The notes under the pieces: model-generated
What the model was told of the DNA's origin: nothing
Databases searched by the model: none
Seen by the model: only the letters and a program-made list of their open reading frames with translations
Translations under genes and position numbers: made by a program
In this document: one piece after another, positions 24,294 to 33,552 of the stretch
How the letters are laid out: the number at the start of each line of letters is the position of its first letter
Numbering within the stretch: position 1 is the stretch's first letter
Assembly (NCBI RefSeq): GCF_030160455.1
Contig: NZ_BSOJ01000009.1
Location: 62,001-126,000 of the forward strand
From: Limnobacter litoralis
GTDB taxonomy: Bacteria > Pseudomonadota > Gammaproteobacteria > Burkholderiales > Burkholderiaceae_B
Length of the DNA: 64,000 nucleotides
Direction of reading: 5' to 3'

Positions 24294-27200
24294 TCAGTGA
24301 AAGTCTCTGGATTTTAATTTGAGTTCATTGAGCAACGGGGTGTAGTCCACCAGCTTTTTGGCAAGCAGGCTGCACACCCCGTTCTGGTTTTGCCACACAC
24401 CGAATACCCCCATGACGGCTGCATTGCGCAGGGTTTGGCGTTGGGCCTCTGCCAGCGTATTCCAGACGATCACGTTGATTGAGCCGCTTTCATCTTCCAG
24501 GGTTAAAAACACGGTGCCTTTGGCAGTGGCGGGCCTTTGGCGATGTGTGACCAAGCCGCATGCCCTTGCCAAGCGCCTGTCAGGGTATGTTTTCAGCACA
24601 TGCGCAGGTTCAATTCGCGCGGCTTTCAGCTGGTCCCGCAGAAATGCAATCGGATGATGGTTCAAGCTGGCCCCCCAGCTGCGATAGTCTGCAACCATTT
24701 CTTCAAACTGGCTGGGGGCCTTCAGCGTGACGTCACTTTCTTCCCGACGCGTTTCGGTCAGCAGGTCCCCATGCACGGTGTTCAGCCCGGTGGTGGCCCA
24801 CAAGGCTTGCTTCCGGTTGCCTGTGATGCAGGCCAAGGCATTGGCGTCGGCCAACGCTTGAAGGTCTTGCTTGCTCAACGTGGCACGTTTGGCCAGGTCT
24901 TCCACCGAGGTAAATTCGCCATTCTTTCTGCTTTCCAGCAGTCGATGGGCGCCATTTGCCGACAGGCCCTGAACCAGATGAAACCCCAATCGGACCCGGT
25001 GCAAACCGTTTTGGTGAGTGGTTTGTTCCAGGGTGGTTTGCCAGCCGCTGTGGTGCAAATCGATCGGTTCAACCTGTACGCCGTGGCGTCGAGCATCCTG
25101 TATCAATTGGGCGGGTTGGTAAAAGCCCATGGGTTGCGCATTGAGCAAACCACACAGGTAAGCATCCGGGTGATGCCGTTTCAGCCAGGCTGACACATAG
25201 ACAATCAATGCAAAGCTGGCGGCGTGGCTTTCAGGAAACCCGTATTCACCAAAACCCTCAATTTGCCGGAATATTCCCTTTGCGAACTCTGGGTCGTATC
25301 CGCGCTGCACCATACCGCCTACCACACGGTCGTAAAAATGTTGCAGGCCCCCTTTGCGCTTCCAGGCTGCCATGGAGCGCCTAAGCTGGTCTGCTTCACC
25401 GGGGCTGAACCCCGCAGCCAGAATGGCGATCTGCATCACCTGTTCTTGAAAAATGGGAACGCCCAAGGTGCGCCCGAGTGCCTGTTTGAGCGCCTCGGAT
25501 GGGTAGCTGACCGGGGCAATGCCTTGTCTTCTCAGCAGGTAGGGGTGAACCATGCCGCCTTGAATGGGGCCAGGCCTTACGATGGCCACTTGAACCACAA
25601 GATCGTAGTAGCAGGCCGGGCGCAAGCGGGGCAACATGCTCATTTGCGCCCGGCTCTCCACTTGAAACAGGCCGACGGTGTCGGCTGCTGAAATCATCGC
25701 GTAGGTTTCAGGGTCTTCCGCGGGGATGTCTTGCAGGCTACGGGGCGCCTCTTTCTTGACTGCAAGCGCGTTCAAGGTGTTCTGTACGGCGGTGAGCATG
25801 CCCAGCGCCAGTACGTCGACCTTAAGCAGCCCCATGGTTTCAAGGTCGTCTTTGTCCCATTGAATGACGCTCCGATCGGCCATGGATGCATTTTCCACGG
25901 GCACCAGTTCTTCAAGTGTGTCGCGTGCAATCACAAACCCGCCGGTGTGTTGGGACAGATGTCGCGGGTAACCAAGCAGTTGCTCAGCAAAATACAGGCA
26001 GCGCGCCACCGCGGGTTCGTCCGTGGGTATGCCAGCCTGTTTGGCGTGTTCCGTGTCGAGGTGACGGCTGTAGCCGCCATCTTGCGATTTGGCCAGTTGA
26101 TCAATCAACTCAGCGGGCAGCCCCAGGGCTTTTCCGGCATCCCGTATGGCTGATCGCGGGCGATACACCACCACGCTGGCAACCAGTGCAGCTCTGTGTC
26201 TGCCGTATTTTTCATAGATGTACTGGATGACCTCCTCTCGGCGGTGGTGTTCAAAGTCCACGTCGATGTCTGGAGGTTCATTGCGTTCCTTGCTGATGAA
26301 GCGCTCAAACAGCATGGCCATCCGGTTGGGGTCTACTTCGGTAATACCCAGGCAGTAACAAACGGTGGAGTTGGCTGCTGAACCTCGCCCCTGACACAAG
26401 ATCCCCTGGGTGCGTGCAAAACGGACAATGTCATACACAGTCAGGAAGTAGGGCTCATATTCAAGATCTTCAATCAGAGCCAGTTCGTGTTCAAGTTGCT
26501 GGATGATTTTTTCGGGCAAGGGCGACTGAAAACGTCTGTAGGCACCTTCCCAGGCCAGTTGTCGCAGGTATTGCATGGGGCTGACGCCTGTGGGGGCGAT
26601 TTCACGCGGGTACTGGTAGCGCAACTCATCCATTGAGAACACACACCGCTGGGCCAGTTCCAATGCATTGTTCAGCAGAGTGGAGGGGTAACGCGTGGCC
26701 AACACAGTCTGGCTGTGCAGTCGCCGTTCGGCGTTTGCCAGCAATTTGTCTTTTGCGTCATCCAGGCTTTGGTTCAAATCAATCGCTGTCAACAAGTCCA
26801 GCAAGGGCTTTTGGTCTTCGGTGCTCATCAGTGGCTGGCTGCTGGCAAACAACGTGACACCGTACAAGCTTGAAAGGCCTTGCAGCCAATGTAGCCACGC
26901 TTGATCGTAGCCTGACAGGGTGTTGGTAAAGGCCATTGCCAGGTCTTGGGGATGCTTTGCCTTGCACCACTGTAGCAGCTCCGGAAAACCCGTCTTGTGG
27001 GCTTCGTCCGGGCAAAGCAAAACAAGCAGCTCGCTGGTGTCTTGCTGCAAGTCTTCCCGGGTGAACAGGTAATCGCCTTTGTCGGCGCGTCGTCTGGCGT
27101 GGGTAATCAGTCTGCACAGTTGGCTGTAGCCTTGCCTGTTTTTGGCCAGCATGGCAATGCGCTGTCCGGCAAAAGTGCATGTTCTGGCAAACCTGAACTG

Positions 27201-27413
27201 GGCACCCACAATCAGTTTGATGGGATGTTGTTTTGCTGCCTGATGAGCCCGTACAACACCCGCGAGTGAGCATTCATCGGTGATGGCAATGGCCCGATAG
27301 CCCAACTTTGCAGCCTGCTCAACCAGTTCCTCGGGGGCTGTGGCTGATTTCAAAAAACTGAAATGGCTCATTGCCAGCAGTTCGGCAAAGCCCTGTTCAG
27401 GCAAAGTATCCAT
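24294..27413 (-). CDS. dnaE2: Error-prone DNA polymerase DnaE2
   Basis: Alternative C-family polymerase of 1039 residues used in SOS translesion synthesis with ImuA and ImuB. An N-terminal PHP domain (AMSHFSFLKSATAPEELVEQA) is followed by a catalytic palm with the acidic triad in PPDIDVDFEHHRREEV and GRGSAANSTVCYCLGI. The OB-fold end has ALVTHRQRP-like and GSINVIVWNTLAEA segments. The start at 27413 overlaps imuB by 17 bases and matches family N-termini; the frame also offers ATG at 27440. It is the last gene of lexA-imuA-imuB-dnaE2 and converges on parE with 8 bases between. Confidence 0.95.
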   Translation of the reverse strand: MDTLPEQGFAELLAMSHFSFLKSATAPEELVEQAAKLGYRAIAITDECSLAGVVRAHQAAKQHPIKLIVGAQFRFARTCTFAGQRIAMLAKNRQGYSQLCRLITHARRRADKGDYLFTREDLQQDTSELLVLLCPDEAHKTGFPELLQWCKAKHPQDLAMAFTNTLSGYDQAWLHWLQGLSSLYGVTLFASSQPLMSTEDQKPLLDLLTAIDLNQSLDDAKDKLLANAERRLHSQTVLATRYPSTLLNNALELAQRCVFSMDELRYQYPREIAPTGVSPMQYLRQLAWEGAYRRFQSPLPEKIIQQLEHELALIEDLEYEPYFLTVYDIVRFARTQGILCQGRGSAANSTVCYCLGITEVDPNRMAMLFERFISKERNEPPDIDVDFEHHRREEVIQYIYEKYGRHRAALVASVVVYRPRSAIRDAGKALGLPAELIDQLAKSQDGGYSRHLDTEHAKQAGIPTDEPAVARCLYFAEQLLGYPRHLSQHTGGFVIARDTLEELVPVENASMADRSVIQWDKDDLETMGLLKVDVLALGMLTAVQNTLNALAVKKEAPRSLQDIPAEDPETYAMISAADTVGLFQVESRAQMSMLPRLRPACYYDLVVQVAIVRPGPIQGGMVHPYLLRRQGIAPVSYPSEALKQALGRTLGVPIFQEQVMQIAILAAGFSPGEADQLRRSMAAWKRKGGLQHFYDRVVGGMVQRGYDPEFAKGIFRQIEGFGEYGFPESHAASFALIVYVSAWLKRHHPDAYLCGLLNAQPMGFYQPAQLIQDARRHGVQVEPIDLHHSGWQTTLEQTTHQNGLHRVRLGFHLVQGLSANGAHRLLESRKNGEFTSVEDLAKRATLSKQDLQALADANALACITGNRKQALWATTGLNTVHGDLLTETRREESDVTLKAPSQFEEMVADYRSWGASLNHHPIAFLRDQLKAARIEPAHVLKTYPDRRLARACGLVTHRQRPATAKGTVFLTLEDESGSINVIVWNTLAEAQRQTLRNAAVMGVFGVWQNQNGVCSLLAKKLVDYTPLLNELKLKSRDFH

Positions 27414-28764
27414 GCAGGAACCAGGCAGTGTGGGGATCATTCAGGTCGTGGTAAATCCAGGCCTGTCGTTTCTCGCTGTTGATTGCACGGTAGTAGTCGC
27501 GCTGACAGGCGCTGTCACTCCACCAGGCAAAGGCAATGCGCTCAGGGCCACTGAGGATTTGCCAGTCGCTGGGCTTGTCATTGCCGTTAAGCGACAGACG
27601 CTGGGGCGTTTCGAGCAGCCAAAGCGGTCTTGGCGTGCTGCTTTGCAAAGCCGTGTGGTCTGCATGAAAACCCATTGAAAAGCGCTTGTCATTTGATTTG
27701 GAGCGGGCTTTTGCCGGTGTGTGGGTGTATTGGAAGCCGTGTTCAGGTCTGGGGTCTGCCTGCGTGACGGGTATTTGCACGACGTCGTCGCCAAGCCGGG
27801 CCTGAAGCTGACTGCACACAGCATTCCACTGCACCGTTTGGCTACCTGGGTCAGGCAGCAATGTCAGGTTTTGATTGCTCAGCGCCACAGTGCGTGTGCA
27901 GCGCAAACGAACCGAACTGACGTCGTCTTTGAACTGTAAGCGATGCAGGCGGTGTTCAAGCAATTTGGCCCACATACTGGCTTGGTCGTTCGCCTGTGCG
28001 GATCGCAGTTCAATGGTTTGATGAAAGTCGTAACCCGAGGAAAATTCGAGCTCAATGCAATTGCATGCGGCCTTGTGTTGCTTTAACCAGTTTTCAAGTG
28101 CATGAAAGAGCTCGTTGCAGTGCGCGTGAATAAGATCTGCCCTGTTTGAATGAAAGGGCAATTCACGTTCAAGATTGAATTCAGCGACAGGGCGATGCGC
28201 AGGAACGTGGGAATGGGAAAGTCCATATCCTTCATCCAGTGTATTCAGGCAAGCTTTTCCGAATCGGGTGATGAAGGCGTCGCGTGGAATTTGCCGCAGT
28301 TCGCCCAGGGTGTTGAACCCGCACTTCATCAGCGTGTCGATGCTGCTGGCTGTGGTGTCAAGCACCCACAGCGGCAATGTGTCCAGACTGCCTGTTTGCA
28401 GGTCGCGCATGTTCACGAATGAACTGCAACTGCGGGCAGGCGCAGCTTTTGCCAACCAGCAGGCGGCCACCGGGTTGCTGTAAAGCCCCAATTGAATCGA
28501 CTGATCGAGGCGAACAGCCTCGGTCTGCATGTCATGCCAGATCAGGGTCAGCAGTTGTTGTTCGCCGCCAAATAGACGATGACTTGATCGCACTTCAAGC
28601 AGCACACCCTTGTGCAGCGTTTGAGCGGCATCACAATGCTGGCTTTGCCACACGTTTGCCATGGGTGTGTATTTCAATGCAAGTTCAAGCAAAACCGATT
28701 GTGTCGCGGTCAGTGTGGGTGATTCAGAGGCCTTGCAGGCCATGCTCACGGCGATCCATTGCAT
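27397..28764 (-). CDS. imuB: ImuB, Y-family polymerase-like SOS mutagenesis protein
   Basis: A 455-residue inactive relative of Y-family polymerases that links DnaE2 to the beta clamp. It opens MQWIAVSMACKASES instead of the catalytic D-x-D/E strand of true Y-family enzymes, as expected of ImuB. The palm continues with LEVRSSHRLFGG, a helix-hairpin-helix region GFNTLGELRQIPRDAFITRFG and a little-finger-like domain. QNLTLLP near residue 355 fits a clamp-binding peptide. The start at 28764 has GGAG seven bases upstream and overlaps imuA by 41 bases; the longer frame from 28890 runs deep into imuA and is rejected. Confidence 0.92.
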   Translation of the reverse strand: MQWIAVSMACKASESPTLTATQSVLLELALKYTPMANVWQSQHCDAAQTLHKGVLLEVRSSHRLFGGEQQLLTLIWHDMQTEAVRLDQSIQLGLYSNPVAACWLAKAAPARSCSSFVNMRDLQTGSLDTLPLWVLDTTASSIDTLMKCGFNTLGELRQIPRDAFITRFGKACLNTLDEGYGLSHSHVPAHRPVAEFNLERELPFHSNRADLIHAHCNELFHALENWLKQHKAACNCIELEFSSGYDFHQTIELRSAQANDQASMWAKLLEHRLHRLQFKDDVSSVRLRCTRTVALSNQNLTLLPDPGSQTVQWNAVCSQLQARLGDDVVQIPVTQADPRPEHGFQYTHTPAKARSKSNDKRFSMGFHADHTALQSSTPRPLWLLETPQRLSLNGNDKPSDWQILSGPERIAFAWWSDSACQRDYYRAINSEKRQAWIYHDLNDPHTAWFLHGYFA

Positions 28765-29473
28765 GCTCTCGCTCCGGTGAACTGGGTGAATTGAATTCCG
28801 TGGCCTCAGGAGGCATGCTGAACAGACCGGGCAACGCTGCGCGCGGAGAGGGAAGATCGATGTAAATCGGATCATCAAACACCGGCCCACGGCGCTTTAG
28901 CAACTGTATTCGCAGTGATTCCGGACTGTGCGCAGTCAGAACAAGTCTCAAGGTGGCTGGCGAAGGATTGTGTTGGGCCACCGACGGGCGAAATACAAAG
29001 CTAAGGCCAGACGTGCGTGAAGCATGGTATTGAAGCCTGCGCAGGCTGTTTGGCGGCAAGGCTTTCTCCCCTGTTTTTTCGGGTAGCCAGATCACTGTTG
29101 CCCCAAATGAATCACTTTGAATGATTTGTTCAGTGGCCCACAGTTTGTCCAGTGGTTTCGGTGTTTGAATCAGAATCAATCGATCTGTGGGGACCCCGTA
29201 TTGCTCAAACACATTGGGAACCGGAATAAAGGGGGGCGCAATGAAGACAATGGCCTTTTTCTCCAGTGCCAACCTTCTGAGGCAGGGCATCAGAAACCGA
29301 AGTTCTCCGATGCCATGATGCTTGATCAGCAGTTCAATCAGGTTTCTGCTGGGCCACCCCCCGCCCGGCAGTTGTGCGTCCAGCGGGGGAAAGCCGCTGG
29401 GCACGCATTGGGTTGAAGAGCCACCGAGCTGATGTGCTCGCCACAATGAAGGATGTAAATCGGTTAAATTCAT
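28724..29473 (-). CDS. imuA: ImuA, RecA-like SOS mutagenesis protein
   Basis: A 249-residue RecA-like (SulA-related) protein of the ImuA-ImuB-DnaE2 mutasome. It has FPPLDAQLPGGGWPSRNLIELL, the RecA-family entry segment, followed by a degenerate P-loop region without a proper GKT. The later strands (KAIVFIAPP, GATVIWLP, SGLSFVFRP) keep the core fold, so ATP binding by a normal Walker A is doubtful. It starts 22 bases after lexA and its end overlaps imuB by 41 bases, which points to one polycistronic SOS message. Confidence 0.9.
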   Translation of the reverse strand: MNLTDLHPSLWRAHQLGGSSTQCVPSGFPPLDAQLPGGGWPSRNLIELLIKHHGIGELRFLMPCLRRLALEKKAIVFIAPPFIPVPNVFEQYGVPTDRLILIQTPKPLDKLWATEQIIQSDSFGATVIWLPEKTGEKALPPNSLRRLQYHASRTSGLSFVFRPSVAQHNPSPATLRLVLTAHSPESLRIQLLKRRGPVFDDPIYIDLPSPRAALPGLFSMPPEATEFNSPSSPEREHAMDRREHGLQGL

Positions 29474-29495
29474 AGGGCAAGAACATGGTCAGTGG

Positions 29496-30146
29496 TTAGT
29501 GCAACTGCCCCTGGCGAATCAGACCGACAGCAAGACCCTCAATGGCGAACTGGTCTTTTCGCAGGTCCACTTCAATGGGCGAAAAGTCTTCATTTTCAGC
29601 TTGCAGTTCGACCGTTGCGCCTTTCTGGAAGTACCGTTTCACCGTGACTTCGTCGTTGACCCGTGCAACCACAACCTGACCAGCGCGTGCGGTACTGCTG
29701 CGTTTGACTGCCAGCAGGTCGCCATCCAGAATGCCGATGTTTTTCATGGACATGCCTTTCACCTTCAGCAGATAGTCGGGCTTTTCACCAAAGAGATCGG
29801 GATCGACCGGAATGTGTTTTTCGACATGTTCCTGCGCCAGAATGGGATTGCCTGCAGCAACCCGGCCAATAATCGGCAATTGCATGATGTTTTCCAGCAT
29901 GCGCGAGCCCAGGTCTTCAAGACCTTCAGCGTATTCACCCAGCAAACGGATGCCGCGTGATGTGCTTGCATCGAGCGCGATGACATTCTTTTTCGCCAGG
30001 GCTTGCAGGTGATCTTCTGCTGCATTGGCCGATTTGAAACCCAACTCGCGCGCAATCTCGGCACGGGTGGGTGGGCGCCCGGCATTGGCGATTTGTTCAC
30101 GGATCAGATCAAGAATTTGCTGTTGACGGGCGGTGAGACCTTTCAT
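29496..30146 (-). CDS. lexA: SOS repressor LexA
   Basis: A 216-residue repressor and self-cleaving protease. The N-terminal winged helix ([16 protein letters not shown] ... [14 protein letters not shown]) binds the SOS box. The scissile Ala98-Gly99 lies in GRVAAGNP, the catalytic Ser133 in KGMSMKNIG and Lys148 in LLAVKRSS. Start ATG 30146 gives the standard Burkholderiales length; 27 further upstream codons are open but would cover the operator. It is first in the lexA-imuA-imuB-dnaE2 operon and has a LexA box 24 bases upstream, so it represses itself and the mutasome. Confidence 0.98.
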   Translation of the reverse strand: MKGLTARQQQILDLIREQIANAGRPPTRAEIARELGFKSANAAEDHLQALAKKNVIALDASTSRGIRLLGEYAEGLEDLGSRMLENIMQLPIIGRVAAGNPILAQEHVEKHIPVDPDLFGEKPDYLLKVKGMSMKNIGILDGDLLAVKRSSTARAGQVVVARVNDEVTVKRYFQKGATVELQAENEDFSPIEVDLRKDQFAIEGLAVGLIRQGQLH

Positions 30147-30169
30147 GGGGATAACCTGTAATTGATATG

Positions 30170-30185
30170 CTGTGATTGTATCCAG
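30170..30185 (-). promoter_or_regulatory. LexA (SOS) box
   Basis: CTGTGATTGTATCCAG keeps the CTG-N10-CAG core of the E. coli-type SOS box and matches 11 of 16 consensus positions. It lies 24 bases upstream of lexA. No second box appears in front of imuA, so it should control the whole operon. Confidence 0.8.
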
Positions 30186-30414
30186 TAATTGGCGGATTTG
30201 CCAAGTCCTTCTTTGCCTTGAATCCAAATGGATGGTTCAGCAGTATCAATTGAGAACTCTAAGGGAGAGACAGGGCCCGGGAGACTGGCCAGAAGCGGAG
30301 CGACAAAGTCGCATCCGCGGCCAACCTGCGATTTCTTGCGTGTTGATTCAAACCCGGCCGCATATCCTGCGATAATGACAGCCGTAGTGATTCTCCGTGA
30401 TTCAAGATATGTCC
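30186..30414. other. Divergent lexA / yaaA intergenic region
   Basis: 229 bases between the SOS box and yaaA. The main structure is a hairpin at 30295-30318 (GCGGAGCGAC with GTCGC-A-TCCGC, loop AAA, one bulged base) without a T run. No clear sigma-70 promoter for yaaA and no small gene were seen. Confidence 0.4.
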
Positions 30415-31194
30415 ATGCTTGTCGTCCTGTCGCCAGCCAAATCGCTGGATTTTGAAACACCTGCACACATTTCCAAGTCGACAAAACCTGCTTTCGTACC
30501 GCAAAGCGAGGCCCTTGTTGATATTTTGCGCCCCATGTCGCCTGCCGATCTGTCGTCTTTGATGTCCATCTCTGACGCACTGGGCACTTTGAATGCGGCA
30601 CGGTTCGAGCAGTGGTCGCCCAAGTTTCCAAAATCACAATCCAAGCAGGCGCTTCTGGCTTTCAACGGCGATGTGTACGACGGACTCGATGCAAAAACGC
30701 TCAGTGAGAGCGACATTGAATTTGCACAGCAACACATTCGCATGTTGTCTGGCTTGTATGGTGTTTTGCGCCCTCTGGACCTCATGCAGCCTTATCGCCT
30801 TGAAATGGGCACAAAGCTCTCCAACCCCGCCGGAAAAGACCTTTACGCCTATTGGAAGCCCCACATTGCACCCGCTTTGAACAAAGAGTTAAAGGGCAAC
30901 CGGGCTGTGCTTGTTAACCTGGCCTCTGACGAATATTTCAAGTCGGTTGATCTCAAATCTTTGAAAGCGCGCGTTATTCAACCTGTTTTCCAGGATTTCA
31001 AAAATGGCCAATACAAGGTCATCAGTTTTTTCGCAAAAAAGGCCCGTGGCATGATGGCACGCTACATCATTGACCACCGCATTACTGAACCCGAAAAGCT
31101 CAAGCAATTCGACGTTGCAGGTTATGGCTATGATTCGCAGGCCTCCTCAGCTGACGTTTGGGTATTCCGTCGCAAGGATCCTTCCATTTCATGA
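30415..31194 (+). CDS. yaaA: Peroxide stress protein YaaA
   Basis: A 259-residue YaaA/DUF328 protein. E. coli YaaA limits free iron during peroxide stress and binds DNA junctions. The start [16 protein letters not shown] and the [15 protein letters not shown] segment are typical. ATG 30415 gives the E. coli length; ATG 30409 and GTG 30397 are alternatives with no better ribosome-binding site. Its stop overlaps the surE start in ATGA (31191-31194). Confidence 0.95.
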   Translation: MLVVLSPAKSLDFETPAHISKSTKPAFVPQSEALVDILRPMSPADLSSLMSISDALGTLNAARFEQWSPKFPKSQSKQALLAFNGDVYDGLDAKTLSESDIEFAQQHIRMLSGLYGVLRPLDLMQPYRLEMGTKLSNPAGKDLYAYWKPHIAPALNKELKGNRAVLVNLASDEYFKSVDLKSLKARVIQPVFQDFKNGQYKVISFFAKKARGMMARYIIDHRITEPEKLKQFDVAGYGYDSQASSADVWVFRRKDPSIS

Positions 31195-31964
31195 AACCAC
31201 TGCGGATATTAATCAGCAACGACGATGGCTACAGCGCCCCCGGCATATTGGCGCTTCATGCCGCTTTGCTGGATCGCCTGGGTGATCGCTTGCACATCGA
31301 CGTCATGGCGCCCGAGCAAGACCGTTCTGGCGCATCCAATTCGCTCACGCTGGATCGCCCGTTGACGGTCAGAACCGCCACCAATGGCTTTCGCTATGTC
31401 AATGGCACACCCACAGACTGCGTGCATGTGGCCGTCACCGGTTTGCTTGAGCAGCGCCCCGATCTGGTTTTGTCCGGCATCAACAATGGCGCGAACATGG
31501 GCGATGACACCATCTACTCAGGCACTGTGGCCGCAGCCATGGAAGGTTTTCAGTGCGGCCTGCCGGCCATCGCTTTTTCCCTGGCCGGCAAGGGCTATGC
31601 CAATCTTGAATCTGCAGCCAGGGTGAGCGCAGAGTTTGTGGAGCGTTTCATCGACAACATGGCCGCCTTTGGTCATTGCCTGCTCAATGTCAACATTCCA
31701 CCCATTGCCTACGACGACATGCTGGGCTACGAGGCAACCCGGCTTGGCAAACGCCATCATGCCGAACCGGTTGTACCGGCGACGACACCGAAGGGCGACA
31801 CCGTGTATTGGATCGGCCCCCCTGGTGAAGCCAAAGACGCTGGCCCTGGAACTGACTTCCATGCAGTGCGGCAGGGGCGCATTTCGGTCAGCGCATTGAA
31901 AGCCGATTTAACCCAGACCGATGAGCTGGACGCGCTGGCGGCGTGGTTGAAATCTCATGAATGA
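31191..31964 (+). CDS. surE: 5'/3'-nucleotidase SurE
   Basis: A 257-residue metal-dependent survival phosphatase that hydrolyses nucleoside monophosphates. [15 protein letters not shown] at the N-terminus carries the metal-binding acidic pair, followed by [27 protein letters not shown] and [25 protein letters not shown]. Its start is coupled to yaaA by a four-base overlap and its end overlaps pcm by eight bases. surE-pcm-nlpD is a conserved proteobacterial stationary-phase cluster. Confidence 0.98.
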   Translation: MKPLRILISNDDGYSAPGILALHAALLDRLGDRLHIDVMAPEQDRSGASNSLTLDRPLTVRTATNGFRYVNGTPTDCVHVAVTGLLEQRPDLVLSGINNGANMGDDTIYSGTVAAAMEGFQCGLPAIAFSLAGKGYANLESAARVSAEFVERFIDNMAAFGHCLLNVNIPPIAYDDMLGYEATRLGKRHHAEPVVPATTPKGDTVYWIGPPGEAKDAGPGTDFHAVRQGRISVSALKADLTQTDELDALAAWLKSHE

Positions 31965-32694
31965 CAAACCCAGGTTCAGGCCCGCACCCGTTCTGATGCC
32001 GCAATCTGCGCGCAAAGTGGATCGCTTGCCTGAGCGGATGGGTGGTTTGGGCCTGACCTCGGAGCGCACGCGTGCAGCCTTGGTTCAAAAGTTAAAGGCG
32101 CAGGGTATTGCAACCCAGCCGGTTCTGGATGTGATCGGCAAAGTGCCGCGTCACCAGTTTGTAGACGAAGCTTTTGCCTCGCGTGCCTATGAAGACGCCG
32201 CTTTGCCGATTGGGCATCAACAGACCATTTCCCGGCCATTCACAGTGGCCCGCTTTGCCGAATATGCGCTCAATGGCAAGACAAGATTGGGCAATGTGCT
32301 GGAGGTGGGCGCAGGTTGTGGTTATCAGGCGGCCGTGTTCGCTGAGTTTTGCGATAGGCTTGCCAGTATTGAACGGATTGAAGGTCTTTACCAAAAAGCC
32401 CGAAAAAACCTGAAACAAGCGGGCTACACCAAGGTCAAAGTGGTGCATGGTGATGGTCTGGCCGGTCTGCCAGAGTTCGCACCGTTCGACGTCATCGTTG
32501 TTGCAGCCGCAGGTCTGGAGATTCCCAGCGCCTTGCTCAAGCAGCTTAAAATTGGTGGTCGATTGATCGTGCCCGTGGCTGATCAGCGCCAGCAGGTTCT
32601 GGTCACCGTTGATCGCCAGGCGGAAAACAAATGGCATCGTGAAAACAGGGACCTTGTGAAGTTCGTACCGTTGGTCCAAGGAATTTCAAATTGA
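31957..32694 (+). CDS. pcm: Protein-L-isoaspartate O-methyltransferase
   Basis: A 245-residue SAM-dependent repair enzyme that methylates isoaspartyl residues in damaged proteins. The SAM-binding motif EVGAGCGYQAAVFAEF is followed by DVIVVAAAGLEIPSALLKQL and GGRLIVPV. The N-terminal 30 residues extend beyond the E. coli protein, as in Burkholderiales. It overlaps surE by eight bases and is followed after 16 bases by the nlpD-type gene. Confidence 0.96.
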   Translation: MNDKPRFRPAPVLMPQSARKVDRLPERMGGLGLTSERTRAALVQKLKAQGIATQPVLDVIGKVPRHQFVDEAFASRAYEDAALPIGHQQTISRPFTVARFAEYALNGKTRLGNVLEVGAGCGYQAAVFAEFCDRLASIERIEGLYQKARKNLKQAGYTKVKVVHGDGLAGLPEFAPFDVIVVAAAGLEIPSALLKQLKIGGRLIVPVADQRQQVLVTVDRQAENKWHRENRDLVKFVPLVQGISN

Positions 32695-32710
32695 AAACGG
32701 AGATAAAGCA

Positions 32711-33547
32711 TTGACTAAAAAAGCACGCATGGGACTTGTGTTGGCGAGTTTGCTGATGCTGGCATCTTGTGCCTCAACCAATCATGCCCCGGTTGTGGAT
32801 CGTTTGCCCTCGCGCTCTCTTGATTCATCGGTGAGCCCTGACGGTTATTACACAGTCAAGCCCGGTGACACCTTGTACAGCATTGCCCTTGATTTCGGCC
32901 TGGACTGGAAAGATCTGGCCAAGGCCAACGGCCTGAGCGACCCCAACAAGATTTCGATTGGTCAGAAGTTGCTTGTGCAGGGTGTGGGTGGCAACGCGCC
33001 CGTGGCCTCGTCCACAGGCAACGCGACCGCAACTCCCACTGACAATGCATCGGGTGTTGTCGTGACCCCGGTGGTGCCGCCTTCTGTCGCCAAACCAATC
33101 GACGCCCAGCCCGGCGCATCCAAGCCTGTGCCCGTGCCCGATCAAACCGCCAAGTCCGAGCCGCCCGCTCCGGCCAACGCTTCTTATGGTTTTATCTGGC
33201 CCAGCGACGGCAAAATCATTCAGACCTACAAACCCGGAGTCAACAAGGGCGTAGACCTGGCCGTGAAAGTGGGTGACCCAGTCGTTGCGTCTTTGGGGGG
33301 CAAGGTGGTGTATTCCGGCAATGCACTGCGAGGGTATGGCAATTTGATCATCATCAAGCACGAAGGCAATTTGTTGACGGCCTACGCACACAATAAAACC
33401 TTGTTGGTGAAAGAGGGCGATTCCGTCAAGAAAGGTCAGAAAATTGCGGAGGCAGGGCAGTCTGACACAGACAAACCCATGCTGCATTTTGAAGTGCGCA
33501 AGCAGGGCAAACCCGTCAATCCCATGGATTATTTGCCTGCACGGTAA
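32711..33547 (+). CDS. nlpD: NlpD-type lipoprotein with LysM and degenerate LytM domain
   Basis: A 278-residue outer-membrane lipoprotein. The lipobox LASC is near residue 20, LysM is at about 45-92 (YYTVKPGDTLYSIALDFG ... KISIGQKL), a Pro/Ala/Thr-rich linker follows, and the M23/LytM domain is at about 160-275. The peptidase is degenerate. The first metal His-containing motif reads NKGVDLA (Asn for His) and the HxH motif reads MLHFEVR (Met for the first His). It therefore fits the NlpD/EnvC role of activating amidases rather than cutting peptidoglycan. The TTG start has GGAG eight bases upstream; ATG 32729 is a shorter alternative. Confidence 0.9.
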   Translation: MTKKARMGLVLASLLMLASCASTNHAPVVDRLPSRSLDSSVSPDGYYTVKPGDTLYSIALDFGLDWKDLAKANGLSDPNKISIGQKLLVQGVGGNAPVASSTGNATATPTDNASGVVVTPVVPPSVAKPIDAQPGASKPVPVPDQTAKSEPPAPANASYGFIWPSDGKIIQTYKPGVNKGVDLAVKVGDPVVASLGGKVVYSGNALRGYGNLIIIKHEGNLLTAYAHNKTLLVKEGDSVKKGQKIAEAGQSDTDKPMLHFEVRKQGKPVNPMDYLPAR

Positions 33548-33552
33548 TTGGC

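Noticed and set aside
30156-30171. Second LexA box beside lexA
   Set aside because: Begins CTGT but the second half is GCT rather than CAG at the required distance.
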